A stretch of 64,000 nt of DNA, taken from a bacterium (GTDB lineage Bacteria > Desulfobacterota > Binatia > Binatales > Binataceae). The DNA lies in contig JADBKU010000016.1 of NCBI GenBank assembly GCA_014896235.1, positions 1 to 64,000 of the forward strand, written 5' to 3'. A program made the position numbers and the translations under genes. Of the stretch, positions 16,569 through 28,233 are shown piece after piece; positions within the stretch are counted from its first letter, which is position 1, and each line of letters begins with the position of its first letter. Below the pieces are notes generated by a model, which searched no databases, had not been told where the DNA came from, and saw nothing but the letters and a program-made list of their open reading frames with translations.

Positions 16569-18266
16569 TCAGGCGCGGGCGCGGTCGAGCAGCTCGCGGG
16601 CGGCGCGCAGGAATTTTTCGTTGTCGGCGCTGCCGCCGATCATTCGGGAAATTTCGCCGGCGCGGCCGCTGGTCTCAAGCGCCGCGACGCGGCTGCGCGT
16701 GACGCCGCGCCGCTCCTCTTTTTCGACCACGAAATGCTCGTCGGCGAAGGCCGCGATTTGCGCCAGATGGGTCACGCAGAGCACCTGATGGAAACGCGAG
16801 AGCTCCTTGAGCTTGCGGCCGACCACTTCGCCGACCGCGCCGCCGATTCCGGCGTCAACCTCGTCGAAAACCAGCGTGGCGACGCCGCGGCGCTGCGCCT
16901 CGACGCGCTTGATCGCAAGCATCACGCGCGACAGTTCTCCGCCGGACGCGAAACGCGCAAGCGGCAGCGGCGGCTGCCCTAAATTTGGCGCAATCAGGAA
17001 TTCAACCGCGTCGCAGCCCGCCGGACCAAGCACGCCGTCGGGGGTTGAAAATTCGGCGCCATCCGCCGGGATTCGCGTAAAGCGGACGTCGAAGATGGCG
17101 TTGCGCATCCCGAGCGTCCTCAACTCGGCCTCGATCCTCCGTTTCAATTCCGCCGCGGCGCGATGGCGGCGCTCCGATAATTCGTTCGCGCGATTCGCAA
17201 GGTCCTCGACCGCGTGCGCAAGCTCGGCGGCAAGCGCGGCGCGGTTTTGTTCGCCCGCCTCAAGTTCGGCGATTTCGCGGCGCGAGCGGTCGAGAGCGTC
17301 CAGCGCCGACTCGATCGTGCCGCCGTATTTGCGTTTCACCCGCATCAATTCCTGCAGCCGGTTGTCGATCTGCTCGAGACGGGCGGGATCGGCCTCAATC
17401 CGGGCGGAATACGCGGCAAGCGCACGGGCGGCTTCTTCAAGATTCGCACGCGCAGCGGCGATCAGTTCGAGCGTCGGGCGCAATTCGGGATCGATCGCGG
17501 CGGCGTCGGAAAGACGGGTTTCGCAGAGCGCGATCGCATCCACAGCCGCGCCTTCGCCGCCATACAGCGCCTGCTCCGCCAGCGCCGCAGCCTCGGCAAG
17601 GCGCGCGGCATTGGCGAGCACCGTCCGCTCGGCGGCGAGCTTTTCGTCTTCACCAGCATCGAGCGCGGCGCGTTCGAGTTCCGCGACCCGGAAGCGCGCC
17701 ACATCCAGCAAGTCCGCGCGGTCGCGTTCGCGCCGCTCGATTTCATCGAGCCGGCCGCGAATCGCGCGCGCGTGTTCGAATGCGGAGCGGTATTGCTCCA
17801 ATTCCGCATCGAGGCCGCCGTGGCGATCGAGGATGCGCAGATGGCTTTCACGCTGCAACAACGATTGCTGCTCGTGCTGGCCGTAGATTTGAACGAGGGC
17901 GGCTCCGATTCGCGCCAATGCGCCGACCGTCGCGGACGAATCGTTGATCGTGAGCCGCGACCGGCCGCCATCCGCGATGACGCGTCGAATAATCAGCTCG
18001 CGCGGATTTTCCGGATTGATAAAATCGGCCGCATCGGCCGGCGCCGTCTCGCCCTCAAGCTCGAAGATCGCTTCGACGACCGCCTCTTTCGCGCCCGCGC
18101 GCACCATCTCGGGCGCCGCCCGTTCGCCCAGCAGAAGGCCCAAAGCGGTCATCACGATGGTCTTGCCGGCTCCGGTTTCCCCGGTCAGCACGTTGAGGCC
18201 GGGACCGAAAGACAATTCCGCGGACTCGACCACGGCGAAGTTGCGGATGCGCAATTGCGCCAGCAT
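16569..18266 (-). CDS. recN: DNA repair protein RecN
   Basis: An SMC-like ATPase of 565 residues that acts in double-strand-break repair. Walker A GETGAGKT is at residues 29-36, the ABC-type signature is FASGGELSRVMLA, Walker B is LVFDEVDAGIGG, and the middle third is a Glu/Arg/Ala-rich coiled coil (about 150-370). It lies 15 bases downstream of nadK on the same strand, the well-conserved nadK-recN pairing. Normal length (E. coli 553). Confidence 0.95.
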   Translation of the reverse strand: MLAQLRIRNFAVVESAELSFGPGLNVLTGETGAGKTIVMTALGLLLGERAAPEMVRAGAKEAVVEAIFELEGETAPADAADFINPENPRELIIRRVIADGGRSRLTINDSSATVGALARIGAALVQIYGQHEQQSLLQRESHLRILDRHGGLDAELEQYRSAFEHARAIRGRLDEIERRERDRADLLDVARFRVAELERAALDAGEDEKLAAERTVLANAARLAEAAALAEQALYGGEGAAVDAIALCETRLSDAAAIDPELRPTLELIAAARANLEEAARALAAYSARIEADPARLEQIDNRLQELMRVKRKYGGTIESALDALDRSRREIAELEAGEQNRAALAAELAHAVEDLANRANELSERRHRAAAELKRRIEAELRTLGMRNAIFDVRFTRIPADGAEFSTPDGVLGPAGCDAVEFLIAPNLGQPPLPLARFASGGELSRVMLAIKRVEAQRRGVATLVFDEVDAGIGGAVGEVVGRKLKELSRFHQVLCVTHLAQIAAFADEHFVVEKEERRGVTRSRVAALETSGRAGEISRMIGGSADNEKFLRAARELLDRARA

Positions 18267-18281
18267 CCCCCGCCCCGCGCG

Positions 18282-19154
18282 TCACCCCCAGCGCAACTTG
18301 TCGCGCCAGATTTCGAAATACGGATGGGTCGAACGAATCAGCGCGACCGAGTGTTTGCCGCGCCGCACGCGGATAATATCGTTGGATGTGAGCGGCGCCG
18401 ATTCCTGCCCGTCACAGGTCAGAATCGCGCCCTTATCGTCAACGCCGACCCGCGCTTCCAGTTCGAAACTGTCCGGCAACACGACCGGGCGGTTGCTCAG
18501 CGTATGCGGACAAATTGGCGCCAGCACGATCACTCCAAGATTCGGATACACGATCGGCCCACCCGCGCTCAAAGCATAAGCGGTGGAACCGGTGGGCGTC
18601 GCCACGATCAGTCCGTCCGCGCGATAGGTGCAAAACGGCATATGATCCGCGTTGATTTCCACCGTGAGCATCCGCCCGACTGGCCGCTTGACGATTACGA
18701 CGTCGTTGAGCGCAAGAAACGTCATCCGGCACTCGGGGCCGCCGCCGACGCGTTCGACCTCCGCTTCCAGCATGATGCGCCGATCGACCTCGTAATCGCC
18801 GCCGATCACGCGCGCGAGCGTCGCCATCGCTTCGTCGGTTGTCGCCTCGGTCAGAAAGCCGAGTCCGCCAAGGTTGATCCCGAGAATCGGCACCTCACGC
18901 TGACAGACATGGCGCGCGACGCCAAGCAACGTGCCGTCGCCGCCCATAACAACCATCAACTCGGCGCGCGCCATCAATTCGGCTTCGGAAACGGCGGTGG
19001 CTCCGATCCGCGCCGCCGTTTCGGGGTTCGCCAAAGCGCGCAATCCTTCGGCGCGCAGCCATCCGCACAGATGAGACGCGAGCGCGATCGCGTTGGCGGG
19101 ATAATCGTTCCGCACCACCAAACCCACTGACTCAATGGACTTCTTTTCCGCCAC
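18282..19154 (-). CDS. nadK: NAD kinase
   Basis: Phosphorylates NAD to NADP with ATP or polyphosphate. The 290-residue protein has the GGDG motif at residues 71-74 (VVMGGDGTLLG), ALNDVVI in place of the common NE motif, and TPTGSTAYALSAGGPI. Upstream lies a DUF2064 gene 95 bases away on the same strand, and recN follows 15 bases downstream. Confidence 0.95.
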   Translation of the reverse strand: MAEKKSIESVGLVVRNDYPANAIALASHLCGWLRAEGLRALANPETAARIGATAVSEAELMARAELMVVMGGDGTLLGVARHVCQREVPILGINLGGLGFLTEATTDEAMATLARVIGGDYEVDRRIMLEAEVERVGGGPECRMTFLALNDVVIVKRPVGRMLTVEINADHMPFCTYRADGLIVATPTGSTAYALSAGGPIVYPNLGVIVLAPICPHTLSNRPVVLPDSFELEARVGVDDKGAILTCDGQESAPLTSNDIIRVRRGKHSVALIRSTHPYFEIWRDKLRWG

Positions 19155-19249
19155 CGCGCTTTGGAACTATCATGCGCTCTTTTGTCGGGCAACGCATCCG
19201 CCCGCCAACGTGGCCGACGGCCGCGGAGCATCGCTCGCCGACGCAATGA

Positions 19250-20029
19250 TTATTCAAATTTCGATCCGGATTCGCCCGCGCGCCGCTTCGCCCTGAGAAA
19301 TTCAAGGTATGCGCGCGTCGCGGGCGCCGGATCGCCCCGCCGCACGCGCGCGTCTTGGTCGAAAAGCTCCGCTTCGAGCCGCCGCAATGCCGCCGCATCG
19401 TCAACGTCGTACCAGCGTTCGAGTTCCGCGACTTCAAGGCCGATCTCGGCCGCGCGCTCCAGCGTTTCGCGATAAACCAGCGCCGTACTCCACGTGATTT
19501 GCTCGAAGATCCGCCGATGCGTCTGTTTGAGACCGATTAGACAATAGCCGCCGTCCTCGGCGCCGCCGATCGCAAGGCGATCGGCGGCGCGGTTCATCGC
19601 TGTCAGCGCGGAAACGAGAATCCGCGCCGGCAAAGTCGGACTGTCCGAATTCATGAGCGTTACCGAGGCGTGCCCCGCGGCGAACAGGTCTTCGCACACC
19701 CCGATCAGGCGGGCGGTCAAATTTTCGCCGCGCTGCGCAATCAAGCGGAACGCCGGCGGCGCCACGCCGTCAAACGCGCTTTCCGCGCCCGCCGGCGTAT
19801 AGGCGATCAATCCAGCCGCGCGACCGCTATGCGCGGACGCGAAAATCGCGATCGCTCGCTCGATCGTCGCACTCAAATCGCGCAAAAAACATCGATTCAG
19901 CTCCGCCGCCTCTTCAGCCGCGAGCGGCGGCGCGAGCCGGCTTTTCACCGCTCCCGCAAGCGGCGCTTTCGCCATCACGACGACCGCATGGACGCCCGAC
20001 GCCGGCCTCGAATCCCCGGTTCCAGCCAT
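19250..20029 (-). CDS. DUF2064 nucleotide-sugar-transferase-like protein (TIGR04282 family)
   Basis: 259 residues from ATG 20029. The opening VVVMAKAPLAGAVKSRLAP and the SDSPTLPARILVSAL and GAEDGGYCLIGL blocks are those of the DUF2064 group of GT-A-like proteins related to MobA/CofC. In many genomes such genes accompany lipid or arsenosugar glycosylation, but the function is not settled. The frame is open further upstream but that would overlap the zinc-ribbon gene (20032-20385); two bases separate the genes with this start, suggesting coupling. Confidence 0.85.
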   Translation of the reverse strand: MAGTGDSRPASGVHAVVVMAKAPLAGAVKSRLAPPLAAEEAAELNRCFLRDLSATIERAIAIFASAHSGRAAGLIAYTPAGAESAFDGVAPPAFRLIAQRGENLTARLIGVCEDLFAAGHASVTLMNSDSPTLPARILVSALTAMNRAADRLAIGGAEDGGYCLIGLKQTHRRIFEQITWSTALVYRETLERAAEIGLEVAELERWYDVDDAAALRRLEAELFDQDARVRRGDPAPATRAYLEFLRAKRRAGESGSKFE

Positions 20030-20031
20030 GG

Positions 20032-20385
20032 TCAGGTTCGATTGGTTTCGTCCGGCGTCAAAGACAAGCCGCAGTTCTCGCATTGCCGATTGAAAAGCGC
20101 GTAGATATACGGCGATCCAGTTTTCCGGCAAAAATTCTCGCCGCATCGCGGACATCGCGCCTCGACTACCCGGCTGGTGAACTCGACTCCAAATGCTATC
20201 CAGAAAATCGTCAAAGGTACGAACAGCGCGTCCGACCGCGTGGCGATAATGACGATCCAGCTTATCGGGATCAGTGCGATCCACCAGGCCGTAACGGCCC
20301 GCTGGCGGCGACGGATTCGTTGCAGCGCGGCGCTCTGCTCAGGCGTCGGCGGCAGCCATCGCGGAAAATATTTTCGCGTCGCCAT
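20032..20385 (-). CDS. Small membrane protein with C4 zinc ribbon
   Basis: 117 residues: a basic N-terminus, two adjacent membrane helices (about 31-49 and 53-70) and a zinc ribbon with C78, C81, C102 and C105 (ARCPRCGENF, RQCENCGL). I recognise no named family. It is the first gene of the DUF2064-nadK-recN run and is divergent from nfo, whose start is 153 bases away. Function unknown. Confidence 0.75.
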   Translation of the reverse strand: MATRKYFPRWLPPTPEQSAALQRIRRRQRAVTAWWIALIPISWIVIIATRSDALFVPLTIFWIAFGVEFTSRVVEARCPRCGENFCRKTGSPYIYALFNRQCENCGLSLTPDETNRT

Positions 20386-20538
20386 TACCGGCCCGATCGC
20401 CGCCGTTCCGTGCCAACCGGCGGCGATCCAGCATCCGCAGGATTAGCCCCGCCACATAGTTGTGGCAAGGCGCGCTTCGCCGCGGTTCGCGCTTGCGATA
20501 CTATTGCCGCTAAGCCGCGACGCGAAACGTTCAAACCG

Positions 20539-22433
<1,895 letters not shown>

Positions 22434-22484
22434 AAAGAGGCCATAGAAGCCGTTTATCTACTGAACTGAACTGTCAACTCATCG

Positions 22485-23948
22485 CTAATACGCTTTGGCG
22501 AAGAGGGCGCGTTCGGACGCCGGTTCGCCGCACACGACGCATTTTCCCGCCGGAATCGTCTGGTTGAGCGGAATCGCGCGACAGGTCGCCCGCGTCTCAT
22601 CTCGAATTTTCGTTTCGCATTCGGCGCGGCCGCACCAATAGAGGTCGGCGAATCCGCCTCCGCCCTCGCCCGCCATCTGTTCCTTCAACCGATCGTAACT
22701 TTCCACCTGATGCGTATTCGCGGCCATCGCGGCGCGCGCCTGCGCCAGCAGATTTTTCTGGATTTCCGCGAGCAGCGCTTTCGCATGTCCCGCGATTCCC
22801 ACCAACGACGCCTTTGATTTTCCCGCCGCGCCGGAAATATCCCGCCGCGCCATCACCGCCTCGCCCGACGCGACATCGCGCGGCCCGATTTCGATACGCA
22901 GCGGCACGCCGCGCATCTCCCAATCGTTGTACTTGAAGCCGGGCGTTACGCCTTCGCGCTCGTCGAGCCGCGCGCGAATTTCCGCCTGCTCAAGCTGCGC
23001 CAGCGCCGCGCGAGCGGCTTTGAGCACCGTGTCGCGATCGTCGGCCTTGCGCCAAATCGGCACGATCACCGTCTGCGTGGATGCGACCGCGGGCGGCAAC
23101 CGCAGCCCCTGGTCGTCGCCGTGGGTCATGATGATCGCGCCGAGCAGCCGGGTCGAAACGCCCCAGCTCGTCTGCCACGGATGGACCATCTGGTTGTTTT
23201 CGTCGAGGAAGCGGATTTCGAAGGCGCGCGCGAAATTCTGGCCGAGGAAATGCGACGTGCCGCATTGCAAGGCTCGCCCGTCGCCCATCAGCGATTCGAT
23301 TGTGTAGGTCTCCTCGGCGCCGGGAAAGCGCTCGGCCGCGCTCTTGCGCCCCGCCGCGATCGGAATCGCCAGGAACTCCTCCGCGAAGTTGCGGTAAACC
23401 TCGAGCATAGTCAGCGTTTCGCGCTCGGCCTCCTCGCGCGTGGCGTGCGCGGTATGGCCCTCCTGCCAGAGGAACTCCGCCGTGCGCAGGAAAATCCGTG
23501 TGCGCATCTCCCAGCGCACGACGTTGCACCACTGGTTCACCATCATCGGCAAATCGCGATGCGAATGGATCCACTGCGCGAACATGTGGTTGATGATCGT
23601 TTCGGAAGTCGGCCGCACGATCAGCGGTTCTTCCAACTCCTTGCCGCCGCCGTGGGTTACGACCGCGACCTCAGGAGCAAAGCCCTCGACATGCTGCGCT
23701 TCCTTCTTGAGGAAACTCTGCGGAATGAAGAGCGGGAAGTAGGCGTTGCGCGCGCCGGTCTTTTTGATCCGCCGATCCAGCTCGTCGCGCAGGGCCTCCC
23801 AGACCGCGAAGCCGTCCGGCCGGAACACTATGCATCCGCGCACCGGCGAATAGTCCGCAAGCTCCGCGCGGAGCACGATATCGTTGTACCAGCCCGCGAA
23901 ATCTTCGCTCCGCGGCGTGATTTTCTTTTCGTCCTGCTTCTCGGCCAT
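22485..23948 (-). CDS. proS: Prolyl-tRNA synthetase, archaeal/eukaryal type
   Basis: A 487-residue class II synthetase of the short ProRS form, without the bacterial editing insertion. Motif 2 reads VRWEMRTRIFLRTAEFLWQEGHTAHAT in two overlapping parts and the anticodon-binding domain starts near residue 290. It has the C-terminal zinc domain of this type (YWCGRAECE, CVVCGEPAS) and ends in the characteristic Tyr (FAKAY). This form is found in archaea, eukaryotes and scattered bacterial groups, which is a useful taxonomic clue. Confidence 0.95.
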   Translation of the reverse strand: MAEKQDEKKITPRSEDFAGWYNDIVLRAELADYSPVRGCIVFRPDGFAVWEALRDELDRRIKKTGARNAYFPLFIPQSFLKKEAQHVEGFAPEVAVVTHGGGKELEEPLIVRPTSETIINHMFAQWIHSHRDLPMMVNQWCNVVRWEMRTRIFLRTAEFLWQEGHTAHATREEAERETLTMLEVYRNFAEEFLAIPIAAGRKSAAERFPGAEETYTIESLMGDGRALQCGTSHFLGQNFARAFEIRFLDENNQMVHPWQTSWGVSTRLLGAIIMTHGDDQGLRLPPAVASTQTVIVPIWRKADDRDTVLKAARAALAQLEQAEIRARLDEREGVTPGFKYNDWEMRGVPLRIEIGPRDVASGEAVMARRDISGAAGKSKASLVGIAGHAKALLAEIQKNLLAQARAAMAANTHQVESYDRLKEQMAGEGGGGFADLYWCGRAECETKIRDETRATCRAIPLNQTIPAGKCVVCGEPASERALFAKAY

Positions 23949-24115
23949 GCGTATGCGGCTCAGCCCCAGTTCTGATTACGCCGCATCTTATACGGATATC
24001 CGCGCGGGCGCATCGTCCCGCCCGCCCGGCGCCAAGCCCGCTCCTTGACGCGCCCGCGAGCGGCGGATTCAATCGAACCGGTGCGTCGAAAATTCGTACG
24101 CGACGGAGAGTTCAG

Positions 24116-24847
24116 ATGATACCGATCAGACGCTTTCGGCCGATTCCGCTGCTGCTCGCTCTGGCGCTTACGCTCGCCGCGCCGGGCGCGGTTCGCGCCG
24201 CCGACGATGCGGGCGCGCCGCAACGCCGCACGATTAGCGTCAGCGGATCCGGCCAGGCGCAGGCCGCTCCCGATTACGCGACGCTCAGCCTCGCGATTGA
24301 AACCCACGCCGCGACCGCCGCGGAAGCCGCCGGCCGCAACGGCCGGCTCGCGCAGAAAGTCGCCGGCGCGCTTAAAGCCAGGCTCGGCGACAACGGTAAA
24401 ATCTGGACCGGCGGCTATTCGCTCTATCCCGAATACGCCAATGAAACGAACCCGAATGCGCGGCCAACGGTGGTGGGTTACCGCGCCGAAAATTCGATCA
24501 CGGTGGAAACCGGTTCGCTCGATCTCGTCGGGCCGCTGATCGACACGGCAATCGGCGCCGGCGCCAACCGGATCAACTCGCTCGACTTCAATTTGCGCGA
24601 CGAAACCCGCGCCCGCAGCGAAGCCATCGCCCGCGCCGCTCGCGACGCGCAGGCGCAGGCGCAGGCTCTGGCAAACGCGCTCGGCGTGAAACTCGGCCCG
24701 ATTGTCACCGCGACGACGCAAAGTGAAATCGGACCGCGGCCCGTCATGATGCGCGCGATGGCGATGTCGGCGGGCGCGGCGACGCCCATTCAGCCAGGGC
24801 AAATCACCGTGCCGGCGACGGTTTCGATAACCTACGAGATTCAGTAG
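24116..24847 (+). CDS. Periplasmic SIMPL (DUF541) protein
   Basis: 243 residues with a clean signal peptide (LLLALALTLAAPGAVRA, cleavage after about residue 29) and the SIMPL domain: ISVSGSGQAQAAPDYATLSLAIET, then a coiled Ala-rich part, and a C-terminal VPATVSITYEIQ strand. Proteins of this family (E. coli YggE and its relatives) lower oxidative stress by unknown means. The next gene is a peroxiredoxin on the same strand 62 bases on, in keeping with such a role. Confidence 0.88.
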   Translation: MIPIRRFRPIPLLLALALTLAAPGAVRAADDAGAPQRRTISVSGSGQAQAAPDYATLSLAIETHAATAAEAAGRNGRLAQKVAGALKARLGDNGKIWTGGYSLYPEYANETNPNARPTVVGYRAENSITVETGSLDLVGPLIDTAIGAGANRINSLDFNLRDETRARSEAIARAARDAQAQAQALANALGVKLGPIVTATTQSEIGPRPVMMRAMAMSAGAATPIQPGQITVPATVSITYEIQ

Positions 24848-24909
24848 CGTTCGCTCGCACCGACGGCAATTTAGATATAGATGATGAATGTGACGAAGCA
24901 GGCTCCGCC

Positions 24910-25437
24910 ATGCTGAAGCCCGGCGATCCCGCGCCGCCTTTCGATCTGCCGTGCGCCTTCGACGGCAAACTGAGCCATCTCAGTATCGACGGCATCCGCT
25001 CGGAGATGGTCGTGCTGTTCTTCTATCCGCGCGACTTCTCCTTTATCTGTCCGACCGAGGTGGTCGGCTTTCACAAGGCGCAACCGGCCTTCAAGGCCGA
25101 GCACACCAGCATCGTGGGCGTCAGCACCGACGACGCCGAATCACATCGCCGATGGGCCATCGAGCTTGGCGGCGTCAGCTATCCCCTTCTCGCCGACGCC
25201 GGCGGACGGTTGGCGCAGGCGTACGGCGTTTTTGATGAGCAGGAACAGGCGGCGATGCGCGCGACGTTCGTGCTCGATCGCGCGCGGACCATCGCCTATT
25301 GCGTCGCCAGCCCGTTCAACGTCGGCCGCAGCGTCAGCGAAACTTTGCGCATCGTGCGAGCGATCCGAACAGGCCGCCTCTGTCCGGCCGATTGGGAACC
25401 CGGCGCGGAATTCGGTCCGGCCGACCATAAATTCTGA
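24910..25437 (+). CDS. AhpC/TSA-family peroxiredoxin
   Basis: A thioredoxin-fold peroxidase of 175 residues. The peroxidatic cysteine is C47 in FYPRDFSFICPTEV. A second conserved cysteine at C158 in RLCPADWEPG occupies the resolving position of typical 2-Cys enzymes. It reduces H2O2 and organic peroxides using thioredoxin-like donors. It is followed after five bases by a VIT1-type transporter gene. Confidence 0.92.
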   Translation: MLKPGDPAPPFDLPCAFDGKLSHLSIDGIRSEMVVLFFYPRDFSFICPTEVVGFHKAQPAFKAEHTSIVGVSTDDAESHRRWAIELGGVSYPLLADAGGRLAQAYGVFDEQEQAAMRATFVLDRARTIAYCVASPFNVGRSVSETLRIVRAIRTGRLCPADWEPGAEFGPADHKF

Positions 25438-25442
25438 ATCGC

Positions 25443-26174
25443 GTGGCCCAGTTCAAGCCCGAAGAAAAACGCCGTGCATTCGAGCGGCTCAGCAGCGTCC
25501 GCGAAATCGTCTTCGGTATTCAGGACGGCGTCCTGACGACTGCGGGCGTGCTCGCGGGCCTGAGCGGCGCGGTCTCGGGACGATCGCAGGTAATACTCGC
25601 CGCGCTCGCCTCGACCGCCGCCGGCGCGCTCTCGATGGGCGCCGGCGCATACCTCGGCACGCGCGCGGAAACTCAGGTGTTGCGCAATCAACTCGAACTG
25701 GTGCGCCGCGAATCCGAGCGCCATCCTTATATCGTTCAGGAGGAGCTGCTTGCCGCGCTCGCCAAGGAAGGACTCTCGCGCGAAGCGGGCTATCGCGTCG
25801 TCAAACTCTTAAGCAACGCTCCCGATGCGCTCTTTTCCACCGCTGAGCAGAAACTTTACGGTCTCTCCGGCTCAACGCTGGGCAATCCGACGCTCGACGG
25901 GCTGCTGATGGGCGCGGCGTTTTTAGCAGGCGCGCTCGTGCCGCTTCTGCCCTTCGTATTGATCGCCTCCGTGCGCTACGGATTGATCGCCGGAATCGCG
26001 ATGGCCGCGATCGCGCTGTTTGCCGTCGGCTATGTCTTCGAAGGCGTTCTGGCGGGCGAGCGTTCCCCGACAACGGCCGGCTTCCGCTTTCTCGCGATAG
26101 CGCTCGGCGCCGCCGCAATCGGCTATCTGGTGGGCCTTTTGATCTCGCCGATCGGAGCGGCGTCGGCCGGATGA
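25443..26174 (+). CDS. VIT1/CCC1-family metal transporter
   Basis: 243 residues from a GTG start five bases after the peroxiredoxin stop. The N-terminus reads REIVFGIQDGVLTTAGVLAGLSGA, the conserved first helix of vacuolar iron transporter-type Fe2+/Mn2+ exporters, with about five helices in all, and a cytoplasmic helical insertion after helix 2 (AETQVLRNQLELVRRE). Iron or manganese export beside a peroxiredoxin fits control of Fenton chemistry, an inference. It overlaps the next gene by four bases (ATGA). Confidence 0.88.
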   Translation: MAQFKPEEKRRAFERLSSVREIVFGIQDGVLTTAGVLAGLSGAVSGRSQVILAALASTAAGALSMGAGAYLGTRAETQVLRNQLELVRRESERHPYIVQEELLAALAKEGLSREAGYRVVKLLSNAPDALFSTAEQKLYGLSGSTLGNPTLDGLLMGAAFLAGALVPLLPFVLIASVRYGLIAGIAMAAIALFAVGYVFEGVLAGERSPTTAGFRFLAIALGAAAIGYLVGLLISPIGAASAG

Positions 26175-26437
26175 AGCCGCGCGCCTACTCATCGTTGACG
26201 GCGTTCCTCGCCCATCATGCGGCGCTCAGCGATGCGCGCGACCGCCGCGCGCTCGGCTCCGCCGACGCCGCAATTCTCGCCGCTATGGATTCAGCGCTGG
26301 CTGAATTGTCCGACGCTGAACGGGCCGCTCTCAGTTCCGCTCCAGCCGATCGTTCCAGCGCCGCCGCGCGCTGTCGCGCCCGCGCCGAGCTCCATCTCGC
26401 GCATATTCTGGTCGCGCGCGGATTGCTCGCCGCCTAG
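26171..26437 (+). CDS. Small Ala/Arg-rich protein of unknown function
   Basis: 88 residues starting at an ATG that overlaps the transporter stop (ATGA) and ending 18 bases before an ABC permease gene. It is helical and Ala-rich (ALAELSDAERAALSSAP, CRARAELHLAHILVARGLL) with no recognised domain. The tight overlap supports it being a real coupled gene, but evidence is compositional only. Confidence 0.5.
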   Translation: MKPRAYSSLTAFLAHHAALSDARDRRALGSADAAILAAMDSALAELSDAERAALSSAPADRSSAAARCRARAELHLAHILVARGLLAA

Positions 26438-26455
26438 CTGGGGAGGGTCGCGGCG

Positions 26456-27388
26456 ATGCTCGCCTATGTCGTCCGCCGCATCTTTTTCGGCCTGATCGTC
26501 CTGGCCGGCGCTTCGCTCATCACCTTCACGATCGCCTACGTCGTACCGGCCGATCCCGCCGTTGCGGTCGCCGGCGCCAAGGCCGATCCGCAAACGCTCG
26601 CGGTCATCCGCCGCCAACTCGGCCTCGATCAGCCGCTCTACATCCAATACGCGCGCTATGTCGATCACGCCCTGCACGGCGACCTCGGACGCTCCTACAT
26701 CCGGCGCGAAGCGGTGACCGGCCTTATCCTGAGCCGTTTTCCCGCCACCGCGATCCTCGCGATCTCCGCGATCGCGCTCTCGTTGCTGCTCGGCGTCGCG
26801 GCCGGCGCGCTCGCCGCCGCCTACCGCGATCGCGCGCTCGACAACTGGCTGCTGGTCGCCGCATTGACGCTGGTCTCGACGCCGGTGTTCTGGCTCGGCA
26901 CGCTGTTGCTGATTGGCGGCGGGCTTTACCTGCGATGGTTTCCGCTGGGCGGCTTCGACGGACCGCTCAGCCTGGTGTTGCCCACGCTCACGCTCGCGCT
27001 CGGCTCGGCGGCGTATTATTCGCGAATTCTGCACGCCAGCCTTGGCGAAGCGCTCGACCAGGACTACGTCCGCACGGCGATAGGCAAGGGCCTTTCGCGC
27101 CGCGCCGCGATTTTACGCCACGCGATGCCCAACGCGATTCTGCCGCTGGTCACAATCGCCGGCCTCGATTTCGCCGGATTGCTCTCCGGCGTCGTTCTGA
27201 CCGAAACCGTTTTCAACTGGCCGGGACTCGGCCGGCTCGCGTTCGAGGCGGTCTTCAATCTCGATCTTCCGCTGATCATGGGCACGGTGCTGTTCTCCGC
27301 CGCGCTGGTGGTCGCCGCCAATTTATTGGTTGACCTCCTTTATGCATGGCTCGATCCGCGCATCGAACTCGGCGCGGGCCGGAACTGA
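26456..27388 (+). CDS. Peptide/nickel-type ABC transporter permease (DppB-like)
   Basis: 310 residues, six membrane helices; the first cytoplasmic segment YVVRRIFFGLIVL and the EAA loop EALDQDYVRTAIGKGLSRR mark the DppB/OppB permease class. It is the first of three genes (permease, permease, lipoprotein) in the peptide/opine/nickel family 5 system. No ATP-binding subunit gene is seen in the window, so the ATPase must be encoded elsewhere. Confidence 0.92.
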   Translation: MLAYVVRRIFFGLIVLAGASLITFTIAYVVPADPAVAVAGAKADPQTLAVIRRQLGLDQPLYIQYARYVDHALHGDLGRSYIRREAVTGLILSRFPATAILAISAIALSLLLGVAAGALAAAYRDRALDNWLLVAALTLVSTPVFWLGTLLLIGGGLYLRWFPLGGFDGPLSLVLPTLTLALGSAAYYSRILHASLGEALDQDYVRTAIGKGLSRRAAILRHAMPNAILPLVTIAGLDFAGLLSGVVLTETVFNWPGLGRLAFEAVFNLDLPLIMGTVLFSAALVVAANLLVDLLYAWLDPRIELGAGRN

Positions 27389-27404
27389 ACGCGGCGGCGC
27401 CAAG

Positions 27405-28229
27405 ATGAAGCTCAAGCTCAATTTCATGGAGGCCGCCGGCGCAGCGATGGTGCTCGGTTTGGCGTTCGTCGCGATTTTCGCGCCGCTGCTCGCTCCGCAT
27501 GATCCCACTCGCGCGGTCGCCGCCAGCTTCGGCGATCCGTGGCCGCCCTCGCGCGCCTTTCCGCTCGGCGCCGATCAACTCGGCCGCGACGTCCTATCGC
27601 GCATCATTTATGGCGCGCGCATCTCGCTGATCGTCGGAGTCGCCGCGATGGCTATCACGCTCGCGATCGGCGTCGCCATCGGACTCGCCGCCGGCTTTCT
27701 CGGCGGCGCGGTCGATTCGCTCCTGATGCGCTTCACCGACGTGATGCTCACGATGCCCGCGTTGCTGCTCGCAATGGCGCTGGTGACCGTTCTCCATCCC
27801 GGCCTGCTGACGGTGCTGCTCGTTATCGGACTGGTCTCATGGACGCAGGTCGCGCGCGTCGTCCGCGCCGAGGCGCTGTCCATCTCGCGGCGCGATTTCG
27901 TGGTCGCGGCGCGCGCGCTCGGCGCCACGCGCACGCGCCTGATTATCCGACACGTCGCGCCCAACGTGATGCCGATAATTGTCGTGATGGCCGCGCTCGG
28001 CGTGTCGGGCACGCTGCTGCTCGACGCCGGCCTTTCCTTTCTCACGCTCGGCGTGCCGCCGCCGACGCCCAGTTGGGGCCGGATGATCGAGGAATCCACG
28101 GCGTATTTCCGCACCGCGCCCTGGCTCGCGATTTTTCCCGGACTCGCGATCCTCTACGCGGTGATGGGCTTCAATCTGCTCGGGCACGGCTATTTGCGCC
28201 GCCGCCGGCGCGACGCATCGAACCGCTGA
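27405..28229 (+). CDS. Peptide/nickel-type ABC transporter permease (DppC-like)
   Basis: 274 residues from ATG 27405, chosen because the frame upstream overlaps the previous gene. The hallmark GADQLGRDVLSRIIYGARIS block follows the first helix and the EAA loop is EALSISRRDFVVAARALGATRTR. It pairs with the DppB-like subunit to form the membrane channel of the importer. Confidence 0.92.
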   Translation: MKLKLNFMEAAGAAMVLGLAFVAIFAPLLAPHDPTRAVAASFGDPWPPSRAFPLGADQLGRDVLSRIIYGARISLIVGVAAMAITLAIGVAIGLAAGFLGGAVDSLLMRFTDVMLTMPALLLAMALVTVLHPGLLTVLLVIGLVSWTQVARVVRAEALSISRRDFVVAARALGATRTRLIIRHVAPNVMPIIVVMAALGVSGTLLLDAGLSFLTLGVPPPTPSWGRMIEESTAYFRTAPWLAIFPGLAILYAVMGFNLLGHGYLRRRRRDASNR

Positions 28230-28233
28230 GCCT

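Noticed and set aside
17214-19130. 638-codon plus-strand frame
   Set aside because: Antisense of recN and nadK, no domain; long only because of high GC.
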